From: Leptospira saintgironsiae
GTDB lineage: Bacteria > Spirochaetota > Leptospiria > Leptospirales > Leptospiraceae
DNA length: 64,000 nucleotides
Direction: 5' to 3'
Assembly: GCF_002811765.1 (NCBI RefSeq)
Contig: NZ_NPDR01000001.1
Span: 496,001-560,000 of the forward strand
Part shown: positions 38,435 through 47,592 of the stretch, one piece after another
Numbering within the stretch: the stretch's first letter is position 1
Layout: every line of letters begins with the position of its first letter
The notes under the pieces: model-generated
What the model was told of the DNA's origin: nothing
The model's input: the letters and a program-made list of their open reading frames with translations, nothing else
Databases searched by the model: none
Made by a program: the position numbers and the translations under genes

Positions 38435-39565
38435 TTAGCGGAAAGGTTTTAGTTCTAGATAACCTTTTCCTTTTACGGATTTTCCATCGATATCTCCGCC
38501 AACTTTGACTGCGCCTTCCCAATAAATTAGTCCAGTGCTAGATCTTGCGTCGAATTCCTGCTCTTCGAATTTGGGCGAGATATTCAAATTAAATCGTTCG
38601 GAAATTAATTTCCATCGTAATTTGTAGGAATTCCCAGTTTGGTCGCTTTTCCAGGTCTTATCTTCCGGAACAAATTTCAGATCGTTTTCATTTTCTAAAG
38701 AGATTACTTTTCCATCTGGAGAACGATAAGTCCCGAAAGTTTCCACATCTCCGGATCTGTTCTTAAAATTGAATGCCATGATATCGGAGCCATCTTCCAT
38801 TTGGATACAGATCCAGTCCCAGGAAATGTCTTTGGAAGAAAGATCAAATGCAGCCTCGGTTCCTTCTGGACTACTCCATTCATGGTCCATCCAACTTGTG
38901 CCTGATTTGACATGATATTCTTTTCCTTCCAGATAAAGAGAACCCTTGGTTTCTAAACGAGGGATGCTATAATAATAAGAGAAAAATTTAGGATTCTTTC
39001 TGCTCTTGAGTGACTTTCCGTTTTTGCCGTGGATAAGAATATTTTTTGGTTTGGCGCTCAGCTCTAATTCTAAACCGAAGCCAGAGTCTGTTCTTGGAAA
39101 AGCAGAGATTCTAAAATCCGCAGGACCTGTGACTTCCATACGATAGTCTCCGCTCCATAAGTTGCTCTTGTCTTGGCCTGCAACTCCCCCTAATTCTCTT
39201 TCGATGGTTTGGGAGATTTTATGTTTTTCGTCTTCCAGATCAGAGATTGCAAAGTGAACAGGATACAATGCAACTTTAGGTCCAAGGTAAGCTCGGAAGA
39301 AGCTTAATTCATATCCTAATTCTTTACCTTCTTCCGTATCTAAGATACCGATGAAATAACACCATTCTACTCTGTATCCTTTATGGAAAAAGTGGTCTTG
39401 GGGAAATTTAAAACTTTTGCCTTGGCTTTCTTTTAGATCGGTTTTAGGGGCTGCGAACCCGCTTCCGCTCGTGATTAGGAACATAGATGAGAACAGAGCT
39501 AAAACTAGGATCGCGGAGGTTCTATTTGGTCTTGCGACTTTATTTTTTAAAAATTGAAAGGGCAT
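38435..39565 (-). CDS. Secreted CrtC/AttH-like (lipocalin-like) protein
   Basis: 376 residues. Signal sequence about 18-39 after a basic start. The mature part has the two-lobed lipocalin-like layout of the COG5621/AttH and CrtC group: an early DHFFHKGYRVEWCYFIG strand, central SGTSWMDHEWSS (the conserved W-DHEW site) and a late SSTGLIYWEGAVKV strand. Family knowledge: CrtC hydrates carotenoids; most bacterial AttH-like members are secreted proteins of unknown activity, often found next to ABC transporters. It is upstream of the Yej-type transporter on the same strand, 103 nt away. Inference: a periplasmic lipid- or ligand-handling protein possibly linked to the transporter. Confidence 0.85.
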   Translation of the reverse strand: MPFQFLKNKVARPNRTSAILVLALFSSMFLITSGSGFAAPKTDLKESQGKSFKFPQDHFFHKGYRVEWCYFIGILDTEEGKELGYELSFFRAYLGPKVALYPVHFAISDLEDEKHKISQTIERELGGVAGQDKSNLWSGDYRMEVTGPADFRISAFPRTDSGFGLELELSAKPKNILIHGKNGKSLKSRKNPKFFSYYYSIPRLETKGSLYLEGKEYHVKSGTSWMDHEWSSPEGTEAAFDLSSKDISWDWICIQMEDGSDIMAFNFKNRSGDVETFGTYRSPDGKVISLENENDLKFVPEDKTWKSDQTGNSYKLRWKLISERFNLNISPKFEEQEFDARSSTGLIYWEGAVKVGGDIDGKSVKGKGYLELKPFR

Positions 39566-39743
39566 ATATTGTCCTTATTATTCTGTCGGACAAAGTCCTG
39601 AGAAATTAGACCCGACCATGGTTTCTTTTTCTTTTTAACTATTCAATCGATTCGTTTTTTTTATTATTAGATTTGGAGAAGATCCTAAAATTTAAAACAA
39701 GTCGTGTGATCCTGGATCTGTTTATAAAGGCGGGATTGATGTT

Positions 39744-40727
39744 ATGGCGAATCCAAAACCTCGAAGCGAAAGACAAAAAGTCAAAAAATTCCTGCAGTAC
39801 CTATTTGCGAGAATATTGGTAGGCACACTTTCTATATTCCCTTACGTTCTTAGGGGAAAAATCCTATTTTATATCATTCGATTCCTGGCCAAAACGACAG
39901 GTGCTACCAAAAAAAGGATCGAAAGACATGTCCGAACTGCTTTCCCTCAAATATCCGAATTAGAGATACAAGAGTATATTCTTCATAACCTCAGAAATCT
40001 TTCTCATATGGCTAACGAGTTCTGTGAAGAACCTAGAATGAACAGAAAGTTCATAGATAAATGGGTGAGCTTCTTACCAGATAAAGAAACTCACACTAGA
40101 CTATTTGAGAAGGGCGGGATCTTAGTTTTAGGTCATTTAGGAAATTGGGAAACTATGGGAGTTTCCATTTGTTACACAGCCCCTAAAAACGATCTATACG
40201 TATTCGCAAAAAGACAATCCAATCCTTGGTCCAACGCCTGGATCGAGAAAAATCGAGCTTCTCAAAGAATTAAATTGGTTTATACGGATGAAAGTCCTAG
40301 AAAGGCTCTGACTTTGTTGAAGCAAGGAAAGTTAGTCGCCTTTATCTCGGACCAGGACGCAGGCAATACAGGCTCCTTCTTTCCTTTTTTAGGAAATATG
40401 GCTTCTACATTCTTAGGGCCTGCAACATTCTCCAGAATGACAGATGTCCCTATCTTATTCTGCAGCAGCTGGTATGATAAGACTGGAAAATTATATTTTC
40501 ATGTAGAAGAATTCGAAAAACCAAATTTGGATCCCAGAAAGGACCCAGAATTATGGGAGAGAGAATTTACTTACAAATGGGTAAAACGTTTAGAAGAAGA
40601 AGTTTATAAACATCCAGGTGATTATTTCTGGTTGCATAGACGTTGGCATACCAAACCTGAAAACAAAGAAGAACTAGATAAGTTCTGGAAAGAATTTAAA
40701 TCTTCTTCTGAAAGATCTAAGGTTTAA
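39744..40727 (+). CDS. LpxL/HtrB-family lysophospholipid (lipid A) acyltransferase
   Basis: 327 residues. A hydrophobic N-terminal segment (about 17-50) anchors the enzyme at the inner membrane. The catalytic HxxxxE motif is His131-Glu136 in GHLGNWE, followed by the substrate block (FAKRQSNPWSNAWIEKNR) and SDQDAGNTGSFFPFLG, both typical of LpxL/LpxM. Family knowledge: adds secondary acyl chains to lipid A from acyl-ACP. The gene is divergent from the CrtC-like gene and ends back to back with a convergent envelope transferase (stop codons abutting). Confidence 0.9.
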   Translation: MANPKPRSERQKVKKFLQYLFARILVGTLSIFPYVLRGKILFYIIRFLAKTTGATKKRIERHVRTAFPQISELEIQEYILHNLRNLSHMANEFCEEPRMNRKFIDKWVSFLPDKETHTRLFEKGGILVLGHLGNWETMGVSICYTAPKNDLYVFAKRQSNPWSNAWIEKNRASQRIKLVYTDESPRKALTLLKQGKLVAFISDQDAGNTGSFFPFLGNMASTFLGPATFSRMTDVPILFCSSWYDKTGKLYFHVEEFEKPNLDPRKDPELWEREFTYKWVKRLEEEVYKHPGDYFWLHRRWHTKPENKEELDKFWKEFKSSSERSKV

Positions 40728-42695
40728 TTAAAAAGCTGCCGGTTTAGTAGAACTTCTTTTTAGTTCAGCAGTTTCCAGATTTTCTTCTGAAGTCTGGTAT
40801 TGTAAACCTTGGGAAGTGAATAATTCCACGCAGACCCCACAGTCTTTTACCACTTCTCTAAAATGGATCCTATTTTCTTCACTCGCTTCTGCCCAAAGAT
40901 CTTTTAACTCTTTCGGATCTTTTGAAAGATCGAATAGACGTTCTTTGGAAGGGTTTGAGTTCAGGTTCATTATATAATGATAATTTCCCTTAATATAGCT
41001 GATCCCAACTTTATATAAAGAGATCTCATTATTATTGGTGATAATGATCCTACGATCTCCGTAAATATCTCTGAGTAAGGATTTACCTTCCAGATTTGTA
41101 GAATACCTTTTGACTGCAGGATTGTTTTCCAGATTTAAAATATCAATAAAGGTTGGAATTAGATCTGTATTTGCAACAGGTCTTTCAGTGTTTCTGCGTA
41201 TAGCTTGCAGATTAACTGATTCTTTAAGAGAATTTGGAATGTATACCAACATTGGAATGGCAACAGTTTCTACGTAATTGCTATCAATATGCCCTAGATA
41301 ATCATGTTCAAAAAGAGATTCTCCATGATCAGAAGTGAAGATCACTACAGTATTCTCTAAGAAACCTTCTTTTTTGAGATAAGCGTAAACTTCTTCCAGA
41401 AGACCGTCCATATGACGAACAGAGTTATCATATTGGTCTGGAACTGAATCTACTGCAAAGACCTTCGATTCTTCTGGGACTATGTATGGAAAATGATTCG
41501 TATTGAAGTGTAAAACTCCCGCGAATCTTTTACCCGAGGTTTTAAATCCTGTAAGATATCTTTTGAATTCTTTTACAGTTTCTCTATCATCTATCCCGAT
41601 ATCGTTAAATACTTTTAAGCCGCTTTTTTCTTTATCCCAAAGGAAATCGATCCCTGAGTTTTTGAAAAACCCTTCGAAGTTATTCCACTGAAGGTTATGG
41701 CTCGTAATATAGAATGTAGAAAGCCCGGCAGATTTTCCATACTCCCAGAATAATGGATAAGTATGAGTCATCGGAACAGGTTGAGAAGGAGATACTCCAG
41801 TTAAAATACTCGGAAAAGATAGAAGAGTAGAACTGGAATTTGAATATGCTTTCTTAAATAAGAAGTATTGGCTGCGGTCCGCTGTCTGAGCAAATTTAGA
41901 CATGAAAGGAGTGGTGTTTCTTTCGTAACCGTAAACTCCTAAACTTCCTTTTCTCAAACTTTCTGTTACTACAAACAGAACATTGAATCCAGGATTAGAA
42001 ACGATCTGAGGAAGTCTAGGTTTGTTCCTAGATTGTAAACCGGCAGATCCTAAACTATCTCCTGTTAGATGATTGTATAAGTTTCTCCAAACGAATGCGA
42101 CCGTGTTTGTATCAGAAACATATACTTGGTCATTAAACCTAGTATTATTATGTAAGAATCCGCTGATCGCTAAAAATACGATGACTACTCCAATCCTTAC
42201 TGGAGTTTGGAATTTGTACTTTAAAGGTTCCTTAATAGTTGTGAACCAAAGAGAAGCACCTAACACGATAAAGGATAAAAGTCCAAAAACTAAAGAGGAT
42301 TTAGTAAATCCACCTTCTACGATTGTCCAACTGTTTAATGGTTCATGGAATATAAAAGAAAACACGAAAAAGTTAGGCATGATCCCGGTATACGCATAGT
42401 ATCCGTAAGAACCTAATAGTGTTCCGACATAAAAAGATAAAATCAGAGCAAATACGATATAGTACGCTATTTTAGATTTTCGCTGGTATAATATTCTGAG
42501 AAGAATGATCGCTGCAGAATATAGAATTACTGAATAAATGAATGAGAGAAGATAAAACGCCCACTGTAAGGGTTTGAATGTAGGTAAAATTTCATCTCTG
42601 ACAATGATGTCCGAAATTAGTATTACTGCAGGCAGGACCCAAACTGAATAACGGGAGAATAGCTCTAATATATTTTTTTTATTTATGGTTCCCAT
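40728..42695 (-). CDS. Membrane sulfatase/phosphoethanolamine-transferase-like enzyme
   Basis: 655 residues. Five membrane helices occupy about 10-190; the periplasmic part has the alkaline-phosphatase-superfamily fold: VVTESLRKG (metal-site Glu), SNSSSTLLSFPSILTG (nucleophile Thr or Ser region), SDHGES and a later His in DYLGHIDSNYVETVAIP. The SDHGES motif is shared with EptA-type phosphoethanolamine transferases and with sulfatases. Inference: modifies lipid A or another envelope glycan, in keeping with the convergent LpxL/HtrB-type neighbour. It differs clearly from the LTA-synthase-like enzyme encoded about 8 kb upstream. Which group it transfers or removes cannot be told. Confidence 0.85.
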   Translation of the reverse strand: MGTINKKNILELFSRYSVWVLPAVILISDIIVRDEILPTFKPLQWAFYLLSFIYSVILYSAAIILLRILYQRKSKIAYYIVFALILSFYVGTLLGSYGYYAYTGIMPNFFVFSFIFHEPLNSWTIVEGGFTKSSLVFGLLSFIVLGASLWFTTIKEPLKYKFQTPVRIGVVIVFLAISGFLHNNTRFNDQVYVSDTNTVAFVWRNLYNHLTGDSLGSAGLQSRNKPRLPQIVSNPGFNVLFVVTESLRKGSLGVYGYERNTTPFMSKFAQTADRSQYFLFKKAYSNSSSTLLSFPSILTGVSPSQPVPMTHTYPLFWEYGKSAGLSTFYITSHNLQWNNFEGFFKNSGIDFLWDKEKSGLKVFNDIGIDDRETVKEFKRYLTGFKTSGKRFAGVLHFNTNHFPYIVPEESKVFAVDSVPDQYDNSVRHMDGLLEEVYAYLKKEGFLENTVVIFTSDHGESLFEHDYLGHIDSNYVETVAIPMLVYIPNSLKESVNLQAIRRNTERPVANTDLIPTFIDILNLENNPAVKRYSTNLEGKSLLRDIYGDRRIIITNNNEISLYKVGISYIKGNYHYIMNLNSNPSKERLFDLSKDPKELKDLWAEASEENRIHFREVVKDCGVCVELFTSQGLQYQTSEENLETAELKRSSTKPAAF

Positions 42696-42719
42696 CTTTA
42701 TCCAAAATTCCTAAGGACA

Positions 42720-42737
42720 TGTAATTCGTCAATTACA
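42720..42737. promoter_or_regulatory. Perfect dyad upstream of the minus-strand transferase gene
   Basis: tgtaatt (42720-42726) and aattaca (42731-42737) are perfect arms around cgtc. The site lies 25 nt before the start codon at 42695, where an operator or an RNA hairpin masking the leader would act. Confidence 0.35.
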
Positions 42738-43221
42738 CCAAGTATATCATACCTTCTCAATGACTAAAAAGAAAGTTATAAAAAATGAATATTAGACCGA
42801 TGTTCAGTCGTGATTGAGATCGATTCTAATTTATTCTTCTAAATTTTAAATTGAACGAATCCAATAAAAAAATTTGGACGATTCAATCTCAATCGAATAC
42901 GAGGAGTTAGACGTTCTTTGTAAATAGATGGTTAAGTTTTTTTGAAAGTGTATACAGCATGAGATTATAAGTTTTGGAACATTGGAAATAAATTATTTCA
43001 TAATATAGTTCCAGACTATTTCGAGTCGTTACACTTGCTCATAATTTCTGTGACATAACTGAAAGTATCATTTTATAGAATTCAAAATAGGCAGTAAATT
43101 CGGCAGAGAGATAAAATTCTCAAAGCAAATCGGAGAATTTCTATATTCTATAAAAATTCTCTATTCTGTACCGGCTACGGTGGGATCCTTGTAATATAGC
43201 ATCAACTATACTTTACAAATA

Positions 43222-43288
43222 GTCCAATATATAAAACTTTGGTACATTATATTGGTCAGCCTTAATTTGGGCAGGTCCAATATATAAA
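43222..43288 (+). promoter_or_regulatory. Direct repeats (candidate operator) before the sulfate operon
   Basis: The 14-mer gtccaatatataaa is present twice in the same orientation, at 43222-43235 and 43275-43288; the core ccaatata also occurs inverted at 43248-43255. The second copy ends 12 nt before the cysH start. Inference: binding sites of a sulfur or cysteine regulator. One copy could overlap the -10 box (tatataaa). Confidence 0.5.
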
Positions 43289-43300
43289 GGTTCGATTTCG

Positions 43301-44032
43301 ATGAGTCCATCCGATCTGGAAGCAAAATTAAAAGGTCTGAGTTTAGAAGATTCTTTGGCGAAAATCTCCCAAGAATTTCCGGGACAAGCAGTGTTCTCTA
43401 CTAGCTTCGGTCTAGAAGATCAGGTAATTACTCACTCAATCTATTCCCAAAATTTGGACATTCGTATCTTTACATTGGATACAGGTAGATTGTTCACCGA
43501 AACTTACGAACTTCATAAACGTACGAATGGAATGTATGGTAAACGTATCCAAACATTCTTCCCAGATGCACAAGCGGTAGAAGATCTTATTAATGAGAAG
43601 GGCCCCGATTCCTTCTATGATTCTATAGAAAATAGAAAAGAATGTTGTCATATTCGCAAAGTTGTCCCTTTAAACAGAGCTTTAGAGGGAGCAAAAATTT
43701 GGATCACCGGAATTCGTAACGATCAATCCGGTTCCAGAGAAAATTTAACTAAAGTGGAGTTGGATGCAGGAAGGGATATTTTGAAATTCCATCCTATCCT
43801 GGATTGGTCTTGGGAGAATGTACAACAGTACGTTCAAGACAAACATATTCCATATAATCCTCTTCATGATAAGGGATATCCCAGTATCGGATGCGCTCCT
43901 TGTACGAGAGCGGTCATGGCGGGCGAAGATTTTAGAGCCGGCCGTTGGTGGTGGGAGAATGAATCCACGAAAGAATGCGGACTGCATTGGGTGGATGGAA
44001 AACTGGTAAGAAAAAAAGGATCAGAAGTATGA
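43301..44032 (+). CDS. cysH: APS reductase (phosphoadenylyl/adenylyl-sulfate reductase family)
   Basis: 243 residues. The nucleotide-binding TSFGLEDQV stretch, the Fe-S motif Cys115-Cys116 (CCHIRKVVPL) with Cys198-x2-Cys201 (CAPC), and the C-terminal catalytic Cys226 in KECGLHW are all present. Family knowledge: the CC...CxxC pattern marks [4Fe-4S] enzymes that reduce APS directly, whereas PAPS reductases of the E. coli type lack it. Product: sulfite plus AMP, using thioredoxin. First gene of the operon; its stop overlaps cysD (ATGA). No CysC kinase is encoded here, in agreement with APS use. Confidence 0.95.
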   Translation: MSPSDLEAKLKGLSLEDSLAKISQEFPGQAVFSTSFGLEDQVITHSIYSQNLDIRIFTLDTGRLFTETYELHKRTNGMYGKRIQTFFPDAQAVEDLINEKGPDSFYDSIENRKECCHIRKVVPLNRALEGAKIWITGIRNDQSGSRENLTKVELDAGRDILKFHPILDWSWENVQQYVQDKHIPYNPLHDKGYPSIGCAPCTRAVMAGEDFRAGRWWWENESTKECGLHWVDGKLVRKKGSEV

Positions 44033-44937
44033 CGACTAGAACTCGATTGTCGCATCTCCAACAACTAGAAGCGGAGTCCATTTATATACTTAGGGAAGTA
44101 GCCGCTCAATTTGAAAGACCTGCGCTTTTATTTTCAGGGGGGAAGGACTCGATCACTTTGGTGCATCTTGCGCTAAAAGCTTTCCGTCCAGGAAAATTCC
44201 CATTTCCTTTGGTTCATATTGATACAGGGCATAACTTTCCAGAAGCATTACAATTTCGTGATGATCTTGCAAACCGTATCGGAGAAAAACTGATCGTTAG
44301 ATACGTTCAGGATTCCATAGACCAAGGAAAAGCTGTAGAGGAAAAAGGAAAATTCCCAAGCAGGAACGCAATCCAAACAGTTACATTATTAGATACTATC
44401 GAAGAATTCAAATTTGATGCATGTATAGGCGGAGCTAGAAGGGACGAAGAAAAGGCACGCGCGAAAGAAAGAGTATTCTCCGTGCGCGATGAATTCGGAA
44501 GCTGGGACCCTAAACTGCAAAGACCAGAACTTTGGAATATTTATAATGGAAAGATCCATGTAGGAGAGAACGTAAGAGTTTTCCCTATTAGTAACTGGAC
44601 GGAGCTGGATGTTTGGGAATATATCAAATCAGAAAATATCCCTCTTCCTTCATTATATTTCTCTCATAGAAGACAAATTGTATGGAGAGAAAATGTAGTA
44701 TTCCCTGTTTCAGAATTCGTGACCTTAGATTCTTCCGATAAGGTAGAAGAGAAAACTGTACGTTTCAGAACTGTTGGTGATATGACTTGTACTGCAGCAG
44801 TAGAATCTGAAGCAAATTCCTTAGATGATATTATTCGTGAGATCCAAACTTCCAGAACAACTGAAAGAGGATCCAGATTGGACGATAAGCGTTCCGAAGC
44901 TGCGATGGAAGAACGCAAAAGAGGCGGTTACTTCTGA
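44029..44937 (+). CDS. cysD: Sulfate adenylyltransferase small subunit
   Basis: 302 residues from the ATG at 44029, which overlaps the cysH stop by 4 nt; the longer open frame from 43975 would lie inside cysH. The ATP-pyrophosphatase loop SGGKDS is at 36-41, and the CysD-specific RRDEEKARAKER and RRQIVWRENV segments are present. With CysN it forms APS from sulfate and ATP. The gene ends in TGATG, sharing one base with the start of cysN. Confidence 0.97.
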   Translation: MTTRTRLSHLQQLEAESIYILREVAAQFERPALLFSGGKDSITLVHLALKAFRPGKFPFPLVHIDTGHNFPEALQFRDDLANRIGEKLIVRYVQDSIDQGKAVEEKGKFPSRNAIQTVTLLDTIEEFKFDACIGGARRDEEKARAKERVFSVRDEFGSWDPKLQRPELWNIYNGKIHVGENVRVFPISNWTELDVWEYIKSENIPLPSLYFSHRRQIVWRENVVFPVSEFVTLDSSDKVEEKTVRFRTVGDMTCTAAVESEANSLDDIIREIQTSRTTERGSRLDDKRSEAAMEERKRGGYF

Positions 44938-46178
44938 TGGACTTATTACGTTTTATTACTGCTGGAAGTGTAGACGACGGAAAATCCACATTGATCGGTC
45001 GTCTTTTGTACGATAGCAAATCAGTATTCCAAGACCAGTTGGAAGCGATTGAAAAAACAGGCCAAGTAAATGGTCAGATCAATTTAGCACTTCTTACAGA
45101 CGGACTTAAGGCAGAGAGGGAGCAAGGGATCACAATTGATGTGGCCTATAAATACTTCTCCACTCCTAAAAGAAAGTTTATCATCGCAGATGCTCCGGGG
45201 CATATCCAGTACACTCGAAACATGGTGACTGGCGCTTCTAACTCTGAGCTAGCAATTATTCTGATCGATTCTCGTAAGGGAGTGATCGAACAAACTTACA
45301 GACACTCTTATATCGCTTCTCTATTAAAAATTCCTCATGTAGTTATCTGTGTGAATAAGATGGACTTAGTGGATTTTTCCAAAGAACGTTTCCAAGAGAT
45401 TGTAGAAGATTATAAAAACTTCGCTTCCGATCTGGATTTTAAAGGGTTGGAGTTCATACCAATTTCTGCCCTGAATGGGGACAATGTTGTAGATACTTCT
45501 CCAAACATGACTTGGTGGAAAGGTAAAACTCTTCTGGGTTATTTAGAAGATCTAGAGATCGAAGTAGATGAGACCAAACATGAGCCTAGATTTCCAGTTC
45601 AATACGTGATCCGTCCTCAAACGGAAGAGCATCATGATTATAGAGGATATGCTGGCCAGGTCAGGAGTGGCGTTTTCAAAAAGGGAGATGAGATTGCAGT
45701 TCTTCCAAGTGGTTTACGCTCTAAGATCAAATCTATTCTAACACACGAAAGAGAAGTGGAAGAAGCTTTTGCTCCTATGTCTGTTACTATTCTTCTGGAA
45801 GACGAAATAGATATTAGTCGCGGTGATATGATCGTAACCGATAAACACCAGCCGGTTGTTTCCCAAGATCTGGAAGCTGAACTTTGTTGGATGGATGCCA
45901 AGTCTTTGGTTCCTGGAAATAAATATCTTTTAAGACAAACTACAGGCTCTGTAAAATCCGCAGTTAAGGAAATATCTTTTAGGATAGATATCCAAACTCA
46001 CGAAAAATTAGAGTCTTCTCAACTTGCTTTGAATGAGATTGGAAGGATCAAGATCAGAACTGCGAAACCTATTGCATTCGATAGTTATTCCGAAAATCGC
46101 GGAACTGGAAGTTTCGTATTAGTAGATGAAGGTACGAATAATACCGTTGGCGCCGGAATGATCGTAGGAGCCTACTGA
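44937..46178 (+). CDS. cysN: Sulfate adenylyltransferase large subunit (GTPase)
   Basis: 413 residues. G-protein motifs: P-loop GSVDDGKST (10-18), the switch region with EREQGITIDVAY, DAPGH, and NKMD. Beta-barrel domains 2 and 3 of the EF-Tu type follow. It is not fused to an APS kinase (CysN/CysC fusions are about 630 residues). GTP hydrolysis drives the unfavourable formation of APS by CysD. Ten bases separate it from the methyltransferase gene. Confidence 0.96.
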   Translation: MDLLRFITAGSVDDGKSTLIGRLLYDSKSVFQDQLEAIEKTGQVNGQINLALLTDGLKAEREQGITIDVAYKYFSTPKRKFIIADAPGHIQYTRNMVTGASNSELAIILIDSRKGVIEQTYRHSYIASLLKIPHVVICVNKMDLVDFSKERFQEIVEDYKNFASDLDFKGLEFIPISALNGDNVVDTSPNMTWWKGKTLLGYLEDLEIEVDETKHEPRFPVQYVIRPQTEEHHDYRGYAGQVRSGVFKKGDEIAVLPSGLRSKIKSILTHEREVEEAFAPMSVTILLEDEIDISRGDMIVTDKHQPVVSQDLEAELCWMDAKSLVPGNKYLLRQTTGSVKSAVKEISFRIDIQTHEKLESSQLALNEIGRIKIRTAKPIAFDSYSENRGTGSFVLVDEGTNNTVGAGMIVGAY

Positions 46179-46187
46179 TCTAATTTA

Positions 46188-46964
46188 ATGAATACCGAAG
46201 TAGGAAAAGTATATTTGGTGGGTGCAGGTCCCGGAAATCCGGAATTAATGACCTTAAAAGCCCTTAGAATATTAGAAAAAGCGGAAGTAATTCTGTACGA
46301 CGCTTTATTAGATTCTTCCTTTTTGGAATATTTTCCTTCTTCTTGTCTTGTCCATTATGTAGGTAAAAGGGCGGGGCAACATTCCGCCACCCAAGAAGAG
46401 ATCCAAGAGCTGATAGTTCGATATTCTCTCCAAGGTAAAACCGTAGTACGTTTAAAAGGAGGAGATCCTTTTGTATTCGGTAGAGGTGGAGAAGAATTAC
46501 TCACTTTAAGAAAACATAAAATTCCTTATGAAATTATTCCTGGTGTAAGCGCATTGAGTGCAGGATCTTCCGGTGCAGGTTTTCCTTTAACACATAGAGG
46601 ATTGTCCAGACAGGTTCTGATCATGGACGGTCACACTGTTTTACAGGAAGATACTGATTGGAAATGGTTTGCTGAGTTCAAGGGCACGATCGCTCTATTT
46701 ATGGGAACTTCTTCCATTGTACAGATCTCTAAAAATTTGATCGATAACGGAGCTTCTTCTCTTGTTCCAGTAGCTTTGGTAGAAAATGCGAGTTTAAAAA
46801 ACCAAAAGACAACTGTGACTAGCTTGGGTAGAATTATAGAAGAAGGTTTATCCAAACAAAGTTCCGGACCTGGAATTATTTATATAGGCCCTGTTGTACA
46901 TCTGATCGGAGAAAATCCTGAACTAGATTTTCAGGGATTTGCTTCTCAAGGAGAAGGGGTATGA
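46188..46964 (+). CDS. cobA: Uroporphyrinogen-III C-methyltransferase
   Basis: 258 residues. The SAM-dependent tetrapyrrole methylase signature is complete: VYLVGAGPGNPELMTLKA at the start, YVGKRAGQHS, VVRLKGGDPFVFGRGGEE and the GVSALSAGSSGAGFPLTHR stretch. It makes precorrin-2 from uroporphyrinogen III with two SAM. Position inside the sulfate operon shows its role in supplying siroheme for sulfite reductase; it could also feed cobalamin synthesis. Overlaps the next gene by 4 nt. Confidence 0.95.
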   Translation: MNTEVGKVYLVGAGPGNPELMTLKALRILEKAEVILYDALLDSSFLEYFPSSCLVHYVGKRAGQHSATQEEIQELIVRYSLQGKTVVRLKGGDPFVFGRGGEELLTLRKHKIPYEIIPGVSALSAGSSGAGFPLTHRGLSRQVLIMDGHTVLQEDTDWKWFAEFKGTIALFMGTSSIVQISKNLIDNGASSLVPVALVENASLKNQKTTVTSLGRIIEEGLSKQSSGPGIIYIGPVVHLIGENPELDFQGFASQGEGV

Positions 46965-47560
46965 ACCAACTTCTCCCAGTTTTTATAAAATTAGAAAATA
47001 AAAAAGTGTTAGTAGTCGGCGGGGGTAATGTTGCTCTCGAAAAACTTCAACATTTGAAAGATACTGGATGTAAGCTAACAGTTATCTCTAAAGAATTCAA
47101 ACCAGAAACTGTTCGTTTACTTTCTTTCATTAAAGATGCAAAAATAGAAACAAGAGAAGTTCAGATCTCTGATCTAAATGATTTTGATCTAGTATATTCT
47201 GCTACAAATGATAGGCAGACCAACCGTGACCTGGTGGAGTACGCCAAACAAAAAAAGATTTGGATCAATTGTGCAGATGATCCTTCTCTGTGCGATTTTT
47301 ATTCTTCTGCATATTTTGATAGGGGGCCGATCCGTGTGGCGGTTTCCACTCAAGGAGGGTTCGCTGGGCTTGCAGGAACCATCCGTACGATTCTTGAAGA
47401 GATCCTTCCTGAGGATCATGATCCAGAATTGGAAAATTTATTAGAAATCCGTAATTTAAGTAAGAGTAAACTGGGAGATCCTGAAAAAAGAAAAGCGGCT
47501 CTCAAATTTCTTCTTGGAGAGTTTAAAGAAAAATATCTCTCCACGGATGCGAAATCATAG
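46961..47560 (+). CDS. Precorrin-2 dehydrogenase / sirohydrochlorin ferrochelatase
   Basis: 199 residues, the length of the CysG N-terminal/Met8-like domain alone. It has the NAD-binding VLVVGGGNVALEKLQHL stretch, FDLVYSATNDRQTNRD, and the typical INCADDPSLCDFYSSAYFDRGPIRVAVSTQG run containing the Asp used for both dehydrogenation and Fe insertion in Met8-type enzymes. It completes siroheme from precorrin-2. A separate gene here, whereas CysG of enterobacteria fuses it to the methyltransferase. Confidence 0.94.
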   Translation: MNQLLPVFIKLENKKVLVVGGGNVALEKLQHLKDTGCKLTVISKEFKPETVRLLSFIKDAKIETREVQISDLNDFDLVYSATNDRQTNRDLVEYAKQKKIWINCADDPSLCDFYSSAYFDRGPIRVAVSTQGGFAGLAGTIRTILEEILPEDHDPELENLLEIRNLSKSKLGDPEKRKAALKFLLGEFKEKYLSTDAKS

Positions 47561-47592
47561 GAAAGCTATAATCCAAAAGGACGATACGATCG

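Larger units (their letters stand above)
42696..43300. other. 605-nt gene-free, repeat-rich intergenic region
   Basis: No credible reading frame on either strand. It separates two divergent genes and is rich in dyads: 42720-42737; long arms gattgagatcgattc (42812-42826) against gattcaatctcaatc (42880-42894), 13 of 15 matching as inverted repeats; gagaattt/aaattctc arms at 43114-43121, 43133-43140 and 43154-43161; and a repeated 14-mer near the cysH start. It likely holds the promoters of both flanking units and their control sites; a small RNA cannot be excluded. Confidence 0.7.

Noticed and set aside
42696..43300. tRNA or known riboswitch in the large gap
   Set aside because: I saw no cloverleaf, no T-loop consensus and no recognisable riboswitch core; a covariance-model search would be needed to exclude a rare type.
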